Assembly (NCBI GenBank): GCA_041395865.1
Contig: JAWKZQ010000001.1
Location: forward strand, 310,001 to 374,000
Length of the DNA: 64,000 nt
Direction of reading: 5' to 3'
Origin: IMCC2047 sp041395865
GTDB lineage: Bacteria > Pseudomonadota > Gammaproteobacteria > Pseudomonadales > IMCC2047
Shown: in pieces, positions 18,586 through 26,184 of the stretch
Position numbering within the stretch: position 1 is the stretch's first letter
How the letters are laid out: each line of letters begins with the position of its first letter
Notes under the pieces: generated by a model
Databases searched by the model: none
The model's input: the letters and a program-made list of their open reading frames with translations, nothing else
What the model was told of the DNA's origin: nothing
Position numbers and translations under genes: made by a program

Positions 18586-19182
18586 GTGGAGTTTGTCTGC
18601 CTCGATCTTGAAAGCGTGCTGGTGCCGGAAATCTGGGTTGAATTCGCTCAGCGAACCGGCATTGATGCGCTGCAAGCAACGACGCGAGAAGTGCCCGACT
18701 ATGGCGTGCTGATGCAGCAACGCCTTGACCTGCTGGCGCAGCACAATCTTGGCCTGCCTGAAGTCCAGTCAGTGATTGCCGAAATGCAGCCACTTGAGGG
18801 AGCTGTTGAGTTCCTGGCGTGGCTGCGTGCTCGCTATCAGGTCGCCATTGTTTCCGATACCTTTTATGAGTTTTCGCAGCCATTGATGGAAAAGCTGGGC
18901 TGGCCCGTTTTGTTTGCGCACCATTTAAAAATCGATACTCAGGGTAAAGTGAGCGGTTACCAACTTCGCCAGGAAGACCCCAAGCGGCAGACCATTAAAG
19001 CGTTGCAGCAGTTGGATTATCGGGTGATCGCGGTTGGCGATTCCCATAATGACATCAGCATGCTGGAGCAGGCTGAAACAGGTATTTTATTCCGTAGCCC
19101 CGAGGCCGTTAAAGCGGCTTATCCCCAGTTCCCGGTGGCGGATACCTTTGCGGACTTGAAACAGCAGGTACGCGCCAGTTAG
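18586..19182 (+). CDS. thrH: ThrH: phosphoserine phosphatase / homoserine phosphotransferase
   Basis: HAD-family enzyme known from Pseudomonas, hydrolysing phosphoserine and transferring phosphate to homoserine. The sequence follows P. aeruginosa ThrH closely: CLDLESVLVPEIW, MQPLEGAVEFLAWLR, IVSDTFYEFSQPLM, YQLRQEDPKRQ and VGDSHNDISML. The usual DLEG of the nucleophile loop reads DLES here. The start is GTG 18586. The 198 residues are slightly shorter than the reference at the C-terminus. A strong hairpin lies just after the stop. Confidence 0.92.
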   Translation: MEFVCLDLESVLVPEIWVEFAQRTGIDALQATTREVPDYGVLMQQRLDLLAQHNLGLPEVQSVIAEMQPLEGAVEFLAWLRARYQVAIVSDTFYEFSQPLMEKLGWPVLFAHHLKIDTQGKVSGYQLRQEDPKRQTIKALQQLDYRVIAVGDSHNDISMLEQAETGILFRSPEAVKAAYPQFPVADTFADLKQQVRAS

Positions 19183-19186
19183 TGCC

Positions 19187-19225
19187 GCCGGGTAAGCGAA
19201 CTAAAAGCGTCTTCGCTTACCCGGC
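19187..19225. terminator. Perfect 14-bp hairpin between convergent genes
   Basis: Arms 19187-19200 and 19212-19225 are exact reverse complements (GCCGGGTAAGCGAA) around an 11-nt loop. The hairpin lies between the ends of thrH (+) and cbiX (-), so it can serve both directions. The thrH side has only a weak T tract (AATTCTAT), so intrinsic termination on that strand may be incomplete. The position and perfect stem support a bidirectional terminator. Confidence 0.75.
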
Positions 19226-19234
19226 AATTCTATC

Positions 19235-20464
19235 CTAGTTCTTTTTACAGCTCGGTGTTCCGTCGCCGGCAACTTCGCCTTTGCTGGCGCGGGCAGCTCG
19301 CTCCTCATCGATAATTTCCTGCGGAAACTGGCCCATAAAGCAACAGCACACATTTTCATCGATCATGGTGCGTGGCCCATGGGGGTGACCAATGTGGCGA
19401 TAAGGCGCATGGTGGTGTCCGTGTCCGTGTCCGTGTCCGTGTCCGTGTCCGTGTCCGTGTCCGTGTGAGTGGCCATGCGAGTGCGCGTGGCTATGGCTGT
19501 GACCATGCGAGTGGTGATGGTGGTGATCGTGCAAGTGAACATGATCATGCGAATGATCGTGGGTATGGGCCTCTTCATCCTGCGGATCGCGGTACTCGGC
19601 GTGGTGGTGATGCACGTCCACCTCGCCACGGGCCAGGCGCGCTTTAAAGTCCGCCATCAGGCCACTGCCTTGCTCAGCGCTGTTGATAGTCTCGTCAATG
19701 CGCAGGGCAAAGGTATCGATTACGTGGGATTGGTCGCGCAGGTAATCGGCCTTGAAGAACTGGATATCTGGCTGCTCGCTGGCCACCTTGTCCACATAGG
19801 CATAGATACGGTCGATCAGGCGACCGCCAAACAGGAAGTAGGGCGCGACCACAATTTTCTTGAAACCCAGCTTCGTTGCCATTTCCAAGCCACGGCCTAC
19901 CGAAGGGAATGTCACTCCTGAATACACGGTTTCGGCCCAGCCAAACCCCAGGTTTTCACACACCATGCGCGTTAGTTTGGCCGCTTCGGCATTGGCCTCA
20001 ACCACGGAAGTGCCGCGGCCAACCACAACGAGCATGGTGTCGTACAGTTCGCCCACTGGCGGCGCTTCGGAAAGGCCCATGGCTTCCAAAATACGCTGCT
20101 GGAACGCAAGGATCATTTCCTCGTGCAGGCCCAACTCGCGGCCATATTCGATGGTGAGGTGGGGATGCTTTTCCTGATAAGTGGTTAGGACGGAGGGAAT
20201 ATCGTTTTGTGCGTGCGTCGCAGCAAACAGCATGCCCGGCACGGCGTAAATCTGCTCAACACCCTGTTCCAGCAACTTATCCAGCGCCATGTGGATATTC
20301 GGTGCTGAATATTCGAGAAAACCGTATTCAATCTTAAGGGACGGATAGCGCTTTCTCAGTCCCGCCGCCAGTAATGCAAACTCTTCTTCGGCGATCTTGG
20401 CACGGCTGCCATGGCCGCAAATGATGACGCCCGCATTGCCGGGCAGGGTGGATAAATCAAGCAT
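19235..20464 (-). CDS. cbiX: Sirohydrochlorin cobaltochelatase CbiX, long form with His-rich tail
   Basis: Inserts Co2+ into sirohydrochlorin, the early-cobalt entry to cobalamin. Of 409 residues, about 1-260 are two tandem CbiX domains. The first keeps the catalytic VIICGHGSRAK; the second reads VVVGRGTS with Arg at the equivalent His position, so only the first His site looks intact. Residues about 280-350 are dominated by His with Asp, Ser and Gly, including a run of Gly-His dipeptides. Then come VCCCFMG and a terminal Cys. Long CbiX proteins such as that of Bacillus megaterium carry a His-rich segment and a Cys-rich Fe-S motif, but the Cys spacing here differs. The ATG follows AGGAGAG. 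It is transcribed away from the other cob genes. Confidence 0.92.
   Translation of the reverse strand: MLDLSTLPGNAGVIICGHGSRAKIAEEEFALLAAGLRKRYPSLKIEYGFLEYSAPNIHMALDKLLEQGVEQIYAVPGMLFAATHAQNDIPSVLTTYQEKHPHLTIEYGRELGLHEEMILAFQQRILEAMGLSEAPPVGELYDTMLVVVGRGTSVVEANAEAAKLTRMVCENLGFGWAETVYSGVTFPSVGRGLEMATKLGFKKIVVAPYFLFGGRLIDRIYAYVDKVASEQPDIQFFKADYLRDQSHVIDTFALRIDETINSAEQGSGLMADFKARLARGEVDVHHHHAEYRDPQDEEAHTHDHSHDHVHLHDHHHHHSHGHSHSHAHSHGHSHGHGHGHGHGHGHGHGHHHAPYRHIGHPHGPRTMIDENVCCCFMGQFPQEIIDEERAARASKGEVAGDGTPSCKKN
19415..19462. repeat. Hexanucleotide tandem repeat (GTGTCC)8 inside cbiX
   Basis: Eight exact copies of GTGTCC on the plus strand (19415-19462), flanked by degenerate relatives. On the coding (minus) strand each unit encodes Gly-His, so gain or loss of units keeps the frame and changes only the length of the Gly-His run. 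Such perfect short repeats are prone to slippage. Confidence 0.95.
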
Positions 20465-20490
20465 GGGTGTATTCTCTCCTGTGGCCGCGA

Positions 20491-20519
20491 ATTATAGGGG
20501 AGAATGGGGGGAGGGTAAA
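20491..20519 (-). promoter_or_regulatory. Putative sigma70 promoter of cbiX
   Basis: On the minus strand TTTACC (20519-20514) is separated by 17 nt from a consensus TATAAT (20496-20491). The transcript would start roughly 20 nt before the cbiX ATG, which has AGGAGAG at its ribosome binding site. The leader is too short to hold a cobalamin riboswitch, so cbiX is probably not under the same riboswitch control as the plus-strand genes. Confidence 0.5.
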
Positions 20520-20695
20520 ACTGCCAGGAAAGGGCATTCAGCGAATTAACGATTGCTCATTGATTGGTGTAATCAGATGCGTTAAAAGTGTGTTAACTCG
20601 GTGATGGATAACGAACCATGGATTGGTATCAGTATGACCCTCTGCAATAACCCAAACACTTCGTTGCCGCCCGCTTTCTTCCAGCAGCTTTGTGA

Positions 20696-20839
20696 GCTGC
20701 GCTAGCGTTTTATGAAAATATGGGCCGCATTAAAGATGCAATTGCCAGCTATGAAAAAGCACTATCAATTAATCCGGGCCACCGAAATACGCATATAAAT
20801 CTGCAGCGAGCTCGCCGAAGACTACAGTTATCGCAGTGA
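20696..20839 (+). pseudogene. Fragment of a TPR-repeat protein gene
   Basis: A 47-codon open stretch bounded by a stop at 20693 and a TGA at 20837 translates into a canonical TPR helix pair: ALAFYENMGRIKDAIASYEK followed by ALSINPGH. No start codon with a ribosome binding site fits, and no further repeats are visible in any frame nearby. It looks like the 3' end of a lost TPR gene. The rest of the 20520-20918 stretch holds nothing I can recognise. Confidence 0.6.
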
Positions 20840-20918
20840 GAGACAAATGAGTAACCGTGCGTTTAAACTGAGCCAAGCGCTACGGATTGGGTAAAAAATA
20901 CAATTGCCGGGAAATCGC

Positions 20919-21242
20919 ATGTGCCAACACCTTTTTAATTTATTCAGATGCTTCCTGGCACAGGATGATTCAATTTTAAATTTAATCAAAGCGTCCCACG
21001 GGGATATTTTTGTAGAAGAGGGCCGCCTCGTTTTCTCTCTTCATGCGCTTCATGAACTGTTCAACCAAACCTGCAAAGAAAAAATCTCCTATCAGGATTT
21101 CCAGCGCCAGCTTTACCAAAGCACCCTCAATCAGGACTTGAAAGCCTATGACGCCCAAGTGATGGTTCATCACTCAACCGGTAAAGTGGAAACCAGTTTA
21201 TATCGCCTTGAGCGCCTTGAAGCGAGCGATTCCAGCGCCTAA
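20919..21242 (+). CDS. Hypothetical protein, 107 residues
   Basis: An unrecognised small soluble protein starting at ATG 20919, with GGGA about 7 nt upstream. It is acidic/polar and mostly helical in appearance (LHALHELFNQTCKEKISYQD, FQRQLYQSTLNQDLKAYDAQ), with no membrane segment or metal motif. It sits alone between the TPR fragment and the cobalamin riboswitch. Codon use looks ordinary and the frame is clean, so I think it is expressed, but no function can be offered. Confidence 0.55.
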   Translation: MCQHLFNLFRCFLAQDDSILNLIKASHGDIFVEEGRLVFSLHALHELFNQTCKEKISYQDFQRQLYQSTLNQDLKAYDAQVMVHHSTGKVETSLYRLERLEASDSSA

Positions 21243-21246
21243 TTGC

Positions 21247-21275
21247 TTGTGTTAAATCGGCCAAAGGCTTACCAT
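21247..21275 (+). promoter_or_regulatory. Putative promoter of the cobalamin operon
   Basis: TTGTGT (21247-21252), a 17-nt spacer and TACCAT (21270-21275) form a weak sigma70-like promoter. Initiation would fall at about 21282, immediately before the first paired bases of the riboswitch. Each hexamer has four matches to consensus, so position is the main support. Confidence 0.4.
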
Positions 21276-21284
21276 TCCGCTATT

Positions 21285-21501
21285 GAAGCAGGTGCCTGAG
21301 CCTCCCTTATCGGCTTGGGATAATCGGGAAGTATGGTAATTTCGACTCCGGTCGATAATCCCATCGCTGCCCCCGCATCGGTAAAAAAGAGTTGGCTACA
21401 CAGGCCACTGGACGAAGTTAGGGGATATGTCCGGGAAGGCGTAGCGTTTCGATGGCGATCCATAACGCTATCCTCTTTGAGCCCGAAGACCGGCCTGGTT
21501 C
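21285..21501 (+). promoter_or_regulatory. Cobalamin (AdoCbl) riboswitch
   Basis: The leader contains the ordered conserved blocks of the cobalamin riboswitch: GGTGCCTGAG (21291), GGGATAATCGGGAAG, GCTGCCCCCGCATCGGTAA, GGCCACTGG, GGGAAGGCG and the B12 box GAGCCCGAAGACCGGCC (21479-21495). The closing stem pairs GAAGCAGG (21285) with CCTGGTTC (21494), 7 of 8 matched. It lies 43 nt upstream of cbtB. When B12 is plentiful, this should repress the downstream cobalt transport and biosynthesis operon. The leader between the B12 box and the cbtB ribosome binding site (AAGGTGG) probably forms the expression platform. Confidence 0.92.
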
Positions 21502-21544
21502 CAAACTTTACTTAACGCACGGCGGGTGCAAGGTGGTAAATAAT

Positions 21545-21733
21545 ATGTCTTCAAATCAAGTTTCAATTTCCAACGCTCCAGCAAAATCTCTTGCGACTAA
21601 TGGCTGGCTGAGCACACTGACGGCACTGGCATTTGGTGCTTTGATGATCTTTGCTGTGGGCTTCGCGCCGATGGACGCGGCCCACAACGCGGCGCACGAT
21701 GTTCGCCACAGCATGGCGTTTCCCTGCCACTAA
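21545..21733 (+). CDS. cbtB: CbtB cobalt transporter subunit
   Basis: Small membrane subunit of the CbtAB cobalt importer, typically found under B12 riboswitches. The 62-residue protein has one transmembrane helix (LTALAFGALMIFAVGFAPM). It ends with the CbtB signature HNAAHDVRHSMAFPCH, whose histidines and cysteine probably bind cobalt. The start at ATG 21545 follows AAGGTGG; the frame is open further upstream but that part overlaps the riboswitch. cbtA follows after 65 bp. Confidence 0.93.
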   Translation: MSSNQVSISNAPAKSLATNGWLSTLTALAFGALMIFAVGFAPMDAAHNAAHDVRHSMAFPCH

Positions 21734-21798
21734 TGCTTCTTTCACGCCAGCCTGAAACCTAAGGCTGGCGTTTTGATCTCGCTGTAAAGGATCTCAAC

Positions 21799-22548
21799 AT
21801 GCTTTTCCGTGGAATTATCTTTTGTGCCCTGTTGGCAGGGTTAGCTGTGGGCATTTTGCAAACAGGCCTGCAGTCGCTGCTGGTCGACCCCATTATTTTT
21901 GCCTCCGAAAGTTACGAAGTTGTCGAAGAGACGCCGGTGACTGCCCATGTGCATGCCGATGGGCATCACCATGACCATGAGGCCTGGGCGCCGGAGGATG
22001 GAGTCGAGCGGCTTTTCTACACAGGCCTTTCCAATGTGCTGGTTACTATTGGTTTTGCGGCGGTGATGTTGGCTATCATGTGCCAGACGCAGCTTCAGGG
22101 CTGGAGCCGCGTTTCCGTGATCCGGGGCGCGCTTTGGGGCGTGGCCGGCTTTATCGCCTTCTTTGCTGCGCCGGGCATTGGATTACCGCCTGAAATTCCC
22201 GGTATTGAGGCGGCTACATTGGAAAATCGCCAGGGCTGGTGGGTGCTGACGGTGGTTGCTTTCCTGGTCGGGTTGGGTTTGTTGGCCTTTGCGCCAATCA
22301 AGTGGAAAGCGCTTTCTATTGCGCTGTTTGCCCTGCCTTATCTGTTGGGCGCTCCCCATACCAGCGGCCCGGAATTTACGGGTGAAGCTGAGCGTGTTGC
22401 TGCCCTGCACGAATTGCATTCAAATTTCATTGTGGCCAGCGGAGTGACAAACCTGCTGTTTTGGCTGGCTCTGGGCATTGTGTGTGCCTGGTGTGTAAAC
22501 CGCTGGGTCCTGAAGGGGGCCTCAAACCATGCAGCCGCACACGCCTGA
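21799..22548 (+). CDS. cbtA: CbtA cobalt transporter
   Basis: Predicted membrane cobalt permease, partner of CbtB. It has 249 residues with about five hydrophobic helices and the family's N-terminal LFRGIIFCALLAGLAVGILQ. A His-rich loop (HVHADGHHHDHEAW, about residues 51-64) follows the first helix and suits metal capture, and a second motif APHTSGPEF lies near residue 190. Ribosome binding site AAAGGATC. It overlaps the next gene by 20 bp, indicating translational coupling to chelation. Confidence 0.93.
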   Translation: MLFRGIIFCALLAGLAVGILQTGLQSLLVDPIIFASESYEVVEETPVTAHVHADGHHHDHEAWAPEDGVERLFYTGLSNVLVTIGFAAVMLAIMCQTQLQGWSRVSVIRGALWGVAGFIAFFAAPGIGLPPEIPGIEAATLENRQGWWVLTVVAFLVGLGLLAFAPIKWKALSIALFALPYLLGAPHTSGPEFTGEAERVAALHELHSNFIVASGVTNLLFWLALGIVCAWCVNRWVLKGASNHAAAHA

Positions 22549-24238
22549 TCAGCCCATCGTTTCAGCTCCCAACTTTCCTTTTGTTGCGGTAACCGGGCAG
22601 GAGCCTTTCAAGCTAGCCCTCATCCTTGCCTCCATTAACCCCGCCTTAGGCGGGGTGCTGATCAGCGGACCGCGCGGTTGTGCCAAATCCACCCTGGCGC
22701 GTGGCATGGCTGATCTGCTGCCGGGAGGCAGCCATACCTTTGTAACGCTCCCGTTGGGGGCCAGCGAAGAGATGCTGGTGGGAACCCTCGATCTGCAGCA
22801 GGTGTTACAGGATAAACAGGTTGCCTTTCACCCCGGGCTGTTGGCCAAGGCCGACGGCGGGATTCTCTACGTCGATGAAGTTAACCTGCTTAACGATTAT
22901 TTGGTGGATTTGCTGCTGGACGTGGCAGCAAGTGGCGTGAACTGCGTCGAACGTGACGGCATCAGCCATCGGCATGCAGCGAACTTCCTGTTGGTGGGGA
23001 CGATGAATCCCGACGAAGGCGAGTTGCGCCCTCAATTGCAGGATCGCTTTGGGCTTTGTGTGCACCTGGATAATCAGTACAGCCTGGAAGAGCGTGTCGA
23101 GATTGTGCGCCGCCGAGAGGCTTTCGATACGGATCCGGCGGCCTACTGCAAAACCTTTGCCGGTGACGAACACCAGCTGTTGAGCAAACTTGAGGTTGCC
23201 CGCAACGCCTTACCGCGGATTCAGTGCGCCGACGAACTTCGAATTACCATTGCTGAGCGCTGTCATGCGGCGGGTGTCGAAGGACTGCGGGGAGATATCG
23301 TTTGGTATCGTGCCGCCCTGGCCCATGCGGCCTGGTCTGGGCGTGATGCGGTAAACGCCGCGGATATCGATGCGGTTGAGGAATTGGTGCTTGCGCATCG
23401 TCGCAAAACGCCATCGGCGCCACCGCCCACGTCGGGGGATAGGCGCTCGCAATCCCGCAGCCAGAGCCCGTCCGTCAGCCAGCCTGGCAATCCGCAGGGC
23501 GAGTGGGGCCAGATGGCGCCGGAACACATGAAAACCGCCGAACAGACGGCGATCGCGATTCCCTCCGCCACTCAGCCACAACAAGCGGTCGGCAAAGAGG
23601 CGGGGAATCTCTCCAGTGCAGCGCTCAAAGGGCCGACAGAAGGCGTTGGCAGGCTGTCAGGCAAGCATTCAAAACGCCCCAACTGGTTTGCCAGCCTGGT
23701 GTCGAGTGCCGGGCAATGGCCGCCGCGCAAATTGATGATGCGGCGCGCGCGCAACGGACAGGCCGTCCTGCACTTTGTATTGCTGGATACCTCCGCTTCA
23801 ACCCTGAAGAATAACCTGTTCGCCACAGCCAAGGCGGCCATTCTTGATATCGCCGAACAGGCATACCGACGCCGTGAGCAGTTGACGGTGTGGGGGTTCG
23901 GTAACCAGCAGGTGGAACACTTTTTACCGCGCCGCCGTGCGCCCAAGGCCTTACGGCAGCTACTCGACACCATCCCCGCCGGGGGCGGTACGCCACTGCG
24001 TGAAGGTTTGCTTGAGGCCCGGGAATACCTGCGCAAATTGTCCCGGCAGCAGCCGGGCCTGTTGATGCGGACTTACCTGATTACCGATGGGCGCAGCTCC
24101 CAGCAGGTGGCTGATTTACGTTTGCCCGGCGAATGCCTGTTGATCGATATTGAAAGCTCACCGGTCAAGCGGGGCCGTGGCCAGGCGCTGGCCCGTGAGC
24201 TGGCGGCGGATTATTTTTCTTTAGCGGTAGCCCACTGA
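22529..24238 (+). CDS. Fused ChlI-ChlD-type chelatase ATPase (cobalt chelatase partner)
   Basis: Single 569-residue protein joining the two motor subunits of a class I metal chelatase. Residues about 15-300 form the AAA+ (ChlI/BchI) domain with Walker A GPRGCAKST and Walker B GGILYVDEVNLL. A Pro/Ser/Gln-rich linker spans about 295-385. Residues 410-565 form a von Willebrand A (ChlD) domain with MIDAS residues DTSAS and GGGTPLR. There is no bacteriochlorophyll gene nearby, and the neighbours are CobN and B12 genes. The inferred role is therefore to energise CobN, replacing CobS and CobT of the classical enzyme. Confidence 0.9.
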   Translation: MQPHTPDQPIVSAPNFPFVAVTGQEPFKLALILASINPALGGVLISGPRGCAKSTLARGMADLLPGGSHTFVTLPLGASEEMLVGTLDLQQVLQDKQVAFHPGLLAKADGGILYVDEVNLLNDYLVDLLLDVAASGVNCVERDGISHRHAANFLLVGTMNPDEGELRPQLQDRFGLCVHLDNQYSLEERVEIVRRREAFDTDPAAYCKTFAGDEHQLLSKLEVARNALPRIQCADELRITIAERCHAAGVEGLRGDIVWYRAALAHAAWSGRDAVNAADIDAVEELVLAHRRKTPSAPPPTSGDRRSQSRSQSPSVSQPGNPQGEWGQMAPEHMKTAEQTAIAIPSATQPQQAVGKEAGNLSSAALKGPTEGVGRLSGKHSKRPNWFASLVSSAGQWPPRKLMMRRARNGQAVLHFVLLDTSASTLKNNLFATAKAAILDIAEQAYRRREQLTVWGFGNQQVEHFLPRRRAPKALRQLLDTIPAGGGTPLREGLLEAREYLRKLSRQQPGLLMRTYLITDGRSSQQVADLRLPGECLLIDIESSPVKRGRGQALARELAADYFSLAVAH

Positions 24239-24239
24239 T

Positions 24240-24839
24240 ATGACGGATAAAAACGAAGCGCATCAAAAACGTGCCGCTACGCGCAAGGCGGTCATTGACG
24301 CCAAGATTGCCAAGGCAACGGAGCTTCGCGGTGTCCTGATCCTGTTGAAAGGGCCGGGCAAGGGTAAAAGCAGCTCCGCCTTTGGCACCATGGCGCGCAG
24401 TGTCGGTCACGGCAAGCGCTGCGCGGTGATTCAGTTTATTAAGGGCCGCACGGAAACGGGCGAGTACAAGTTGTTTAAGGATCATCCGCTGGTGGACTGG
24501 CACGTGATGGGCCATGGCTTTACCTGGGAGACCCAGGATCGAGAGCAGGATATTCAAGCCGCACAGCAGGCCTGGGCCGTTGCCGAAGAGCTGTTGCAGG
24601 ATGACCGTTATGACATGCTGGTCTTCGATGAAATGAGCTACATGTTCAAATACGGCTACTTGGATGTTGAGCCGGTTGTTGAAGCGCTCAAGCAGCGCCC
24701 CCGCATGCAGAATGTGATTATTACCGGCCGCACCATGGCAACACCGCTGCAAGACATTGCCGACACCATCAGTGTGGTGCAGGACGAACGGCATGCCTTT
24801 CGCCTTGGCGTAAAAGCACAACAGGGTATTGAGTTCTGA
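24240..24839 (+). CDS. cobO: Corrinoid adenosyltransferase (CobO/BtuR)
   Basis: Transfers the adenosyl group from ATP to Co(I) corrinoids. The 199-residue protein has the modified P-loop GPGKGKSSSAFG near residue 39 and the family segments CAVIQFIKG, DWHVMGHGFTWETQD and VFDEMSYMFKYGYLD. The N-terminal 30 residues are basic, as in other CobO proteins. The stop overlaps the cobB start (ATGA). Confidence 0.96.
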   Translation: MTDKNEAHQKRAATRKAVIDAKIAKATELRGVLILLKGPGKGKSSSAFGTMARSVGHGKRCAVIQFIKGRTETGEYKLFKDHPLVDWHVMGHGFTWETQDREQDIQAAQQAWAVAEELLQDDRYDMLVFDEMSYMFKYGYLDVEPVVEALKQRPRMQNVIITGRTMATPLQDIADTISVVQDERHAFRLGVKAQQGIEF

Positions 24840-26173
24840 TGAGTACGCCATCTGCACAGTGCCCGGCACTTTTTATCGCCGCGCCCTCCTCCGGGCAGGG
24901 TAAGACCACCGTCACGGCCGCGCTGGCACGTTTGTATGCGCGCCAGGGTATGGATGTGCGGGTGTTTAAAACCGGACCTGATTACCTGGACCCGCAAATT
25001 CTGGCGCTGGCCTCCGGCCAGCCGGTTGAGCAGCTGGATATGTGGATGGCCGGAGAGACCTACTGCCAGCAAAAGTTTTATGAGGCGGCCTGTGCGGCTG
25101 ATTTGATCCTGGTAGAAGGTGCCATGGGGATTTTCGATGGCGAGCCCTCCAGTGCCGATCTGGCTGCCCGCTTTAACATTCCCGTTGCCCTGCTCATGGA
25201 TGTGAAAGGCATGGCACAAACCGCCGCCGCGATTGCCAGCGGTTTGGCTTGTTATCGCGACGATGTGCAGTTTGCCGGCCTGATTGCCAACAACTGCGGT
25301 TCCGAACGTCACGCCGAGTTGATTCGTACTGCGTTGCCAGAGGGCCTGCCCCTGCTGACCATTTTTCCCCGTGATGAAGCGCTCTCTTTGCCGGAGCGTC
25401 ACTTGGGCCTGGTGCAACCTTCGGAAGTCGGCCAGGAACTGGACGAGCGAATCAACAGAGGGGCCGATCAGCTGGCCGGATCGGTTATTGCGGAGTTGCC
25501 GAAGCCGGTTACGTTTTTTGCGACAAACGACCCGGTACCTCAAGTGCAGGGCGATCTTCGTAATACCCGGATTTCGATTGCGCGGGATGCTGCCTTTAGT
25601 TTTATTTATGATGCCAATCTGCGTTTTTTGCGTGAATTGGGCGCAGAACTGCATTTTTTCTCGCCATTAGATGACAACAAGCTGCCGGAGGCGGATGTGC
25701 TCTGGCTGCCGGGCGGTTATCCGGAACTGCATGCCGAACAGTTGTCGGTTAATCAAGGCATGATCGATTCCGTTCGTCAGTTTTTTGCGGCAGATAAGCC
25801 GATTTTGGCTGAATGTGGCGGTTTTCTTTATTGCCTGGAAAGCCTGACGGATTTACAACAGCAGACTTACCCGCTGGCGGGTATTTTAAAAGGCGAGGGG
25901 GCGATGCGCGGCAAGCGCGGCTGTCAGGGTATGCAGACGGCGCTGTTGCCGGAAGGGGAGGTGCGCGCGCATGCGCATCACCGTTCCCGTGCCAGTGGCA
26001 CACCGGAACCCATTGCCTTCGGTCGTCGCCAGCGTCACCCGGCACCGGGGGAAGCGATTTTCCGCGAGCGGGGTTTAACCGCGACTTACCTGCATTTGTT
26101 TTTTCCCTCGAATCCCGAGGCCATTGTGCAACTGTTTAAGCCTGGTGCAATTGAAATCCAGGCCGCCGGCTGA
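24839..26173 (+). CDS. cobB: Cobyrinate / hydrogenobyrinate a,c-diamide synthase
   Basis: ATP- and glutamine-dependent amidation of the a and c side chains. The 444 residues contain an N-terminal P-loop domain (APSSGQGKTTVTAALARLY) and a C-terminal class I glutamine amidotransferase domain with nucleophile Cys in AECGGFLYCLESL and HLFFPSN near the end. Sequence alone does not tell whether the substrate carries cobalt (CbiA-type) or not (CobB-type), which matters because the locus mixes both routes. Confidence 0.94.
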   Translation: MSTPSAQCPALFIAAPSSGQGKTTVTAALARLYARQGMDVRVFKTGPDYLDPQILALASGQPVEQLDMWMAGETYCQQKFYEAACAADLILVEGAMGIFDGEPSSADLAARFNIPVALLMDVKGMAQTAAAIASGLACYRDDVQFAGLIANNCGSERHAELIRTALPEGLPLLTIFPRDEALSLPERHLGLVQPSEVGQELDERINRGADQLAGSVIAELPKPVTFFATNDPVPQVQGDLRNTRISIARDAAFSFIYDANLRFLRELGAELHFFSPLDDNKLPEADVLWLPGGYPELHAEQLSVNQGMIDSVRQFFAADKPILAECGGFLYCLESLTDLQQQTYPLAGILKGEGAMRGKRGCQGMQTALLPEGEVRAHAHHRSRASGTPEPIAFGRRQRHPAPGEAIFRERGLTATYLHLFFPSNPEAIVQLFKPGAIEIQAAG

Positions 26174-26184
26174 AGTAACAGGGT

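Noticed and set aside
19415..19462. Possible CRISPR or direct-repeat array
   Set aside because: Units are 6 bp and contiguous with no spacers; they lie within the cbiX coding frame.
19372..19647. Plus-strand open frame encoding a long Arg-Val repeat
   Set aside because: It is the antisense shadow of the Gly-His repeat in cbiX; no ribosome binding site and no recognisable protein.
20465..20690. Cobalamin riboswitch upstream of cbiX on the minus strand
   Set aside because: The predicted leader is short and no B12 box or associated blocks are visible on that strand.
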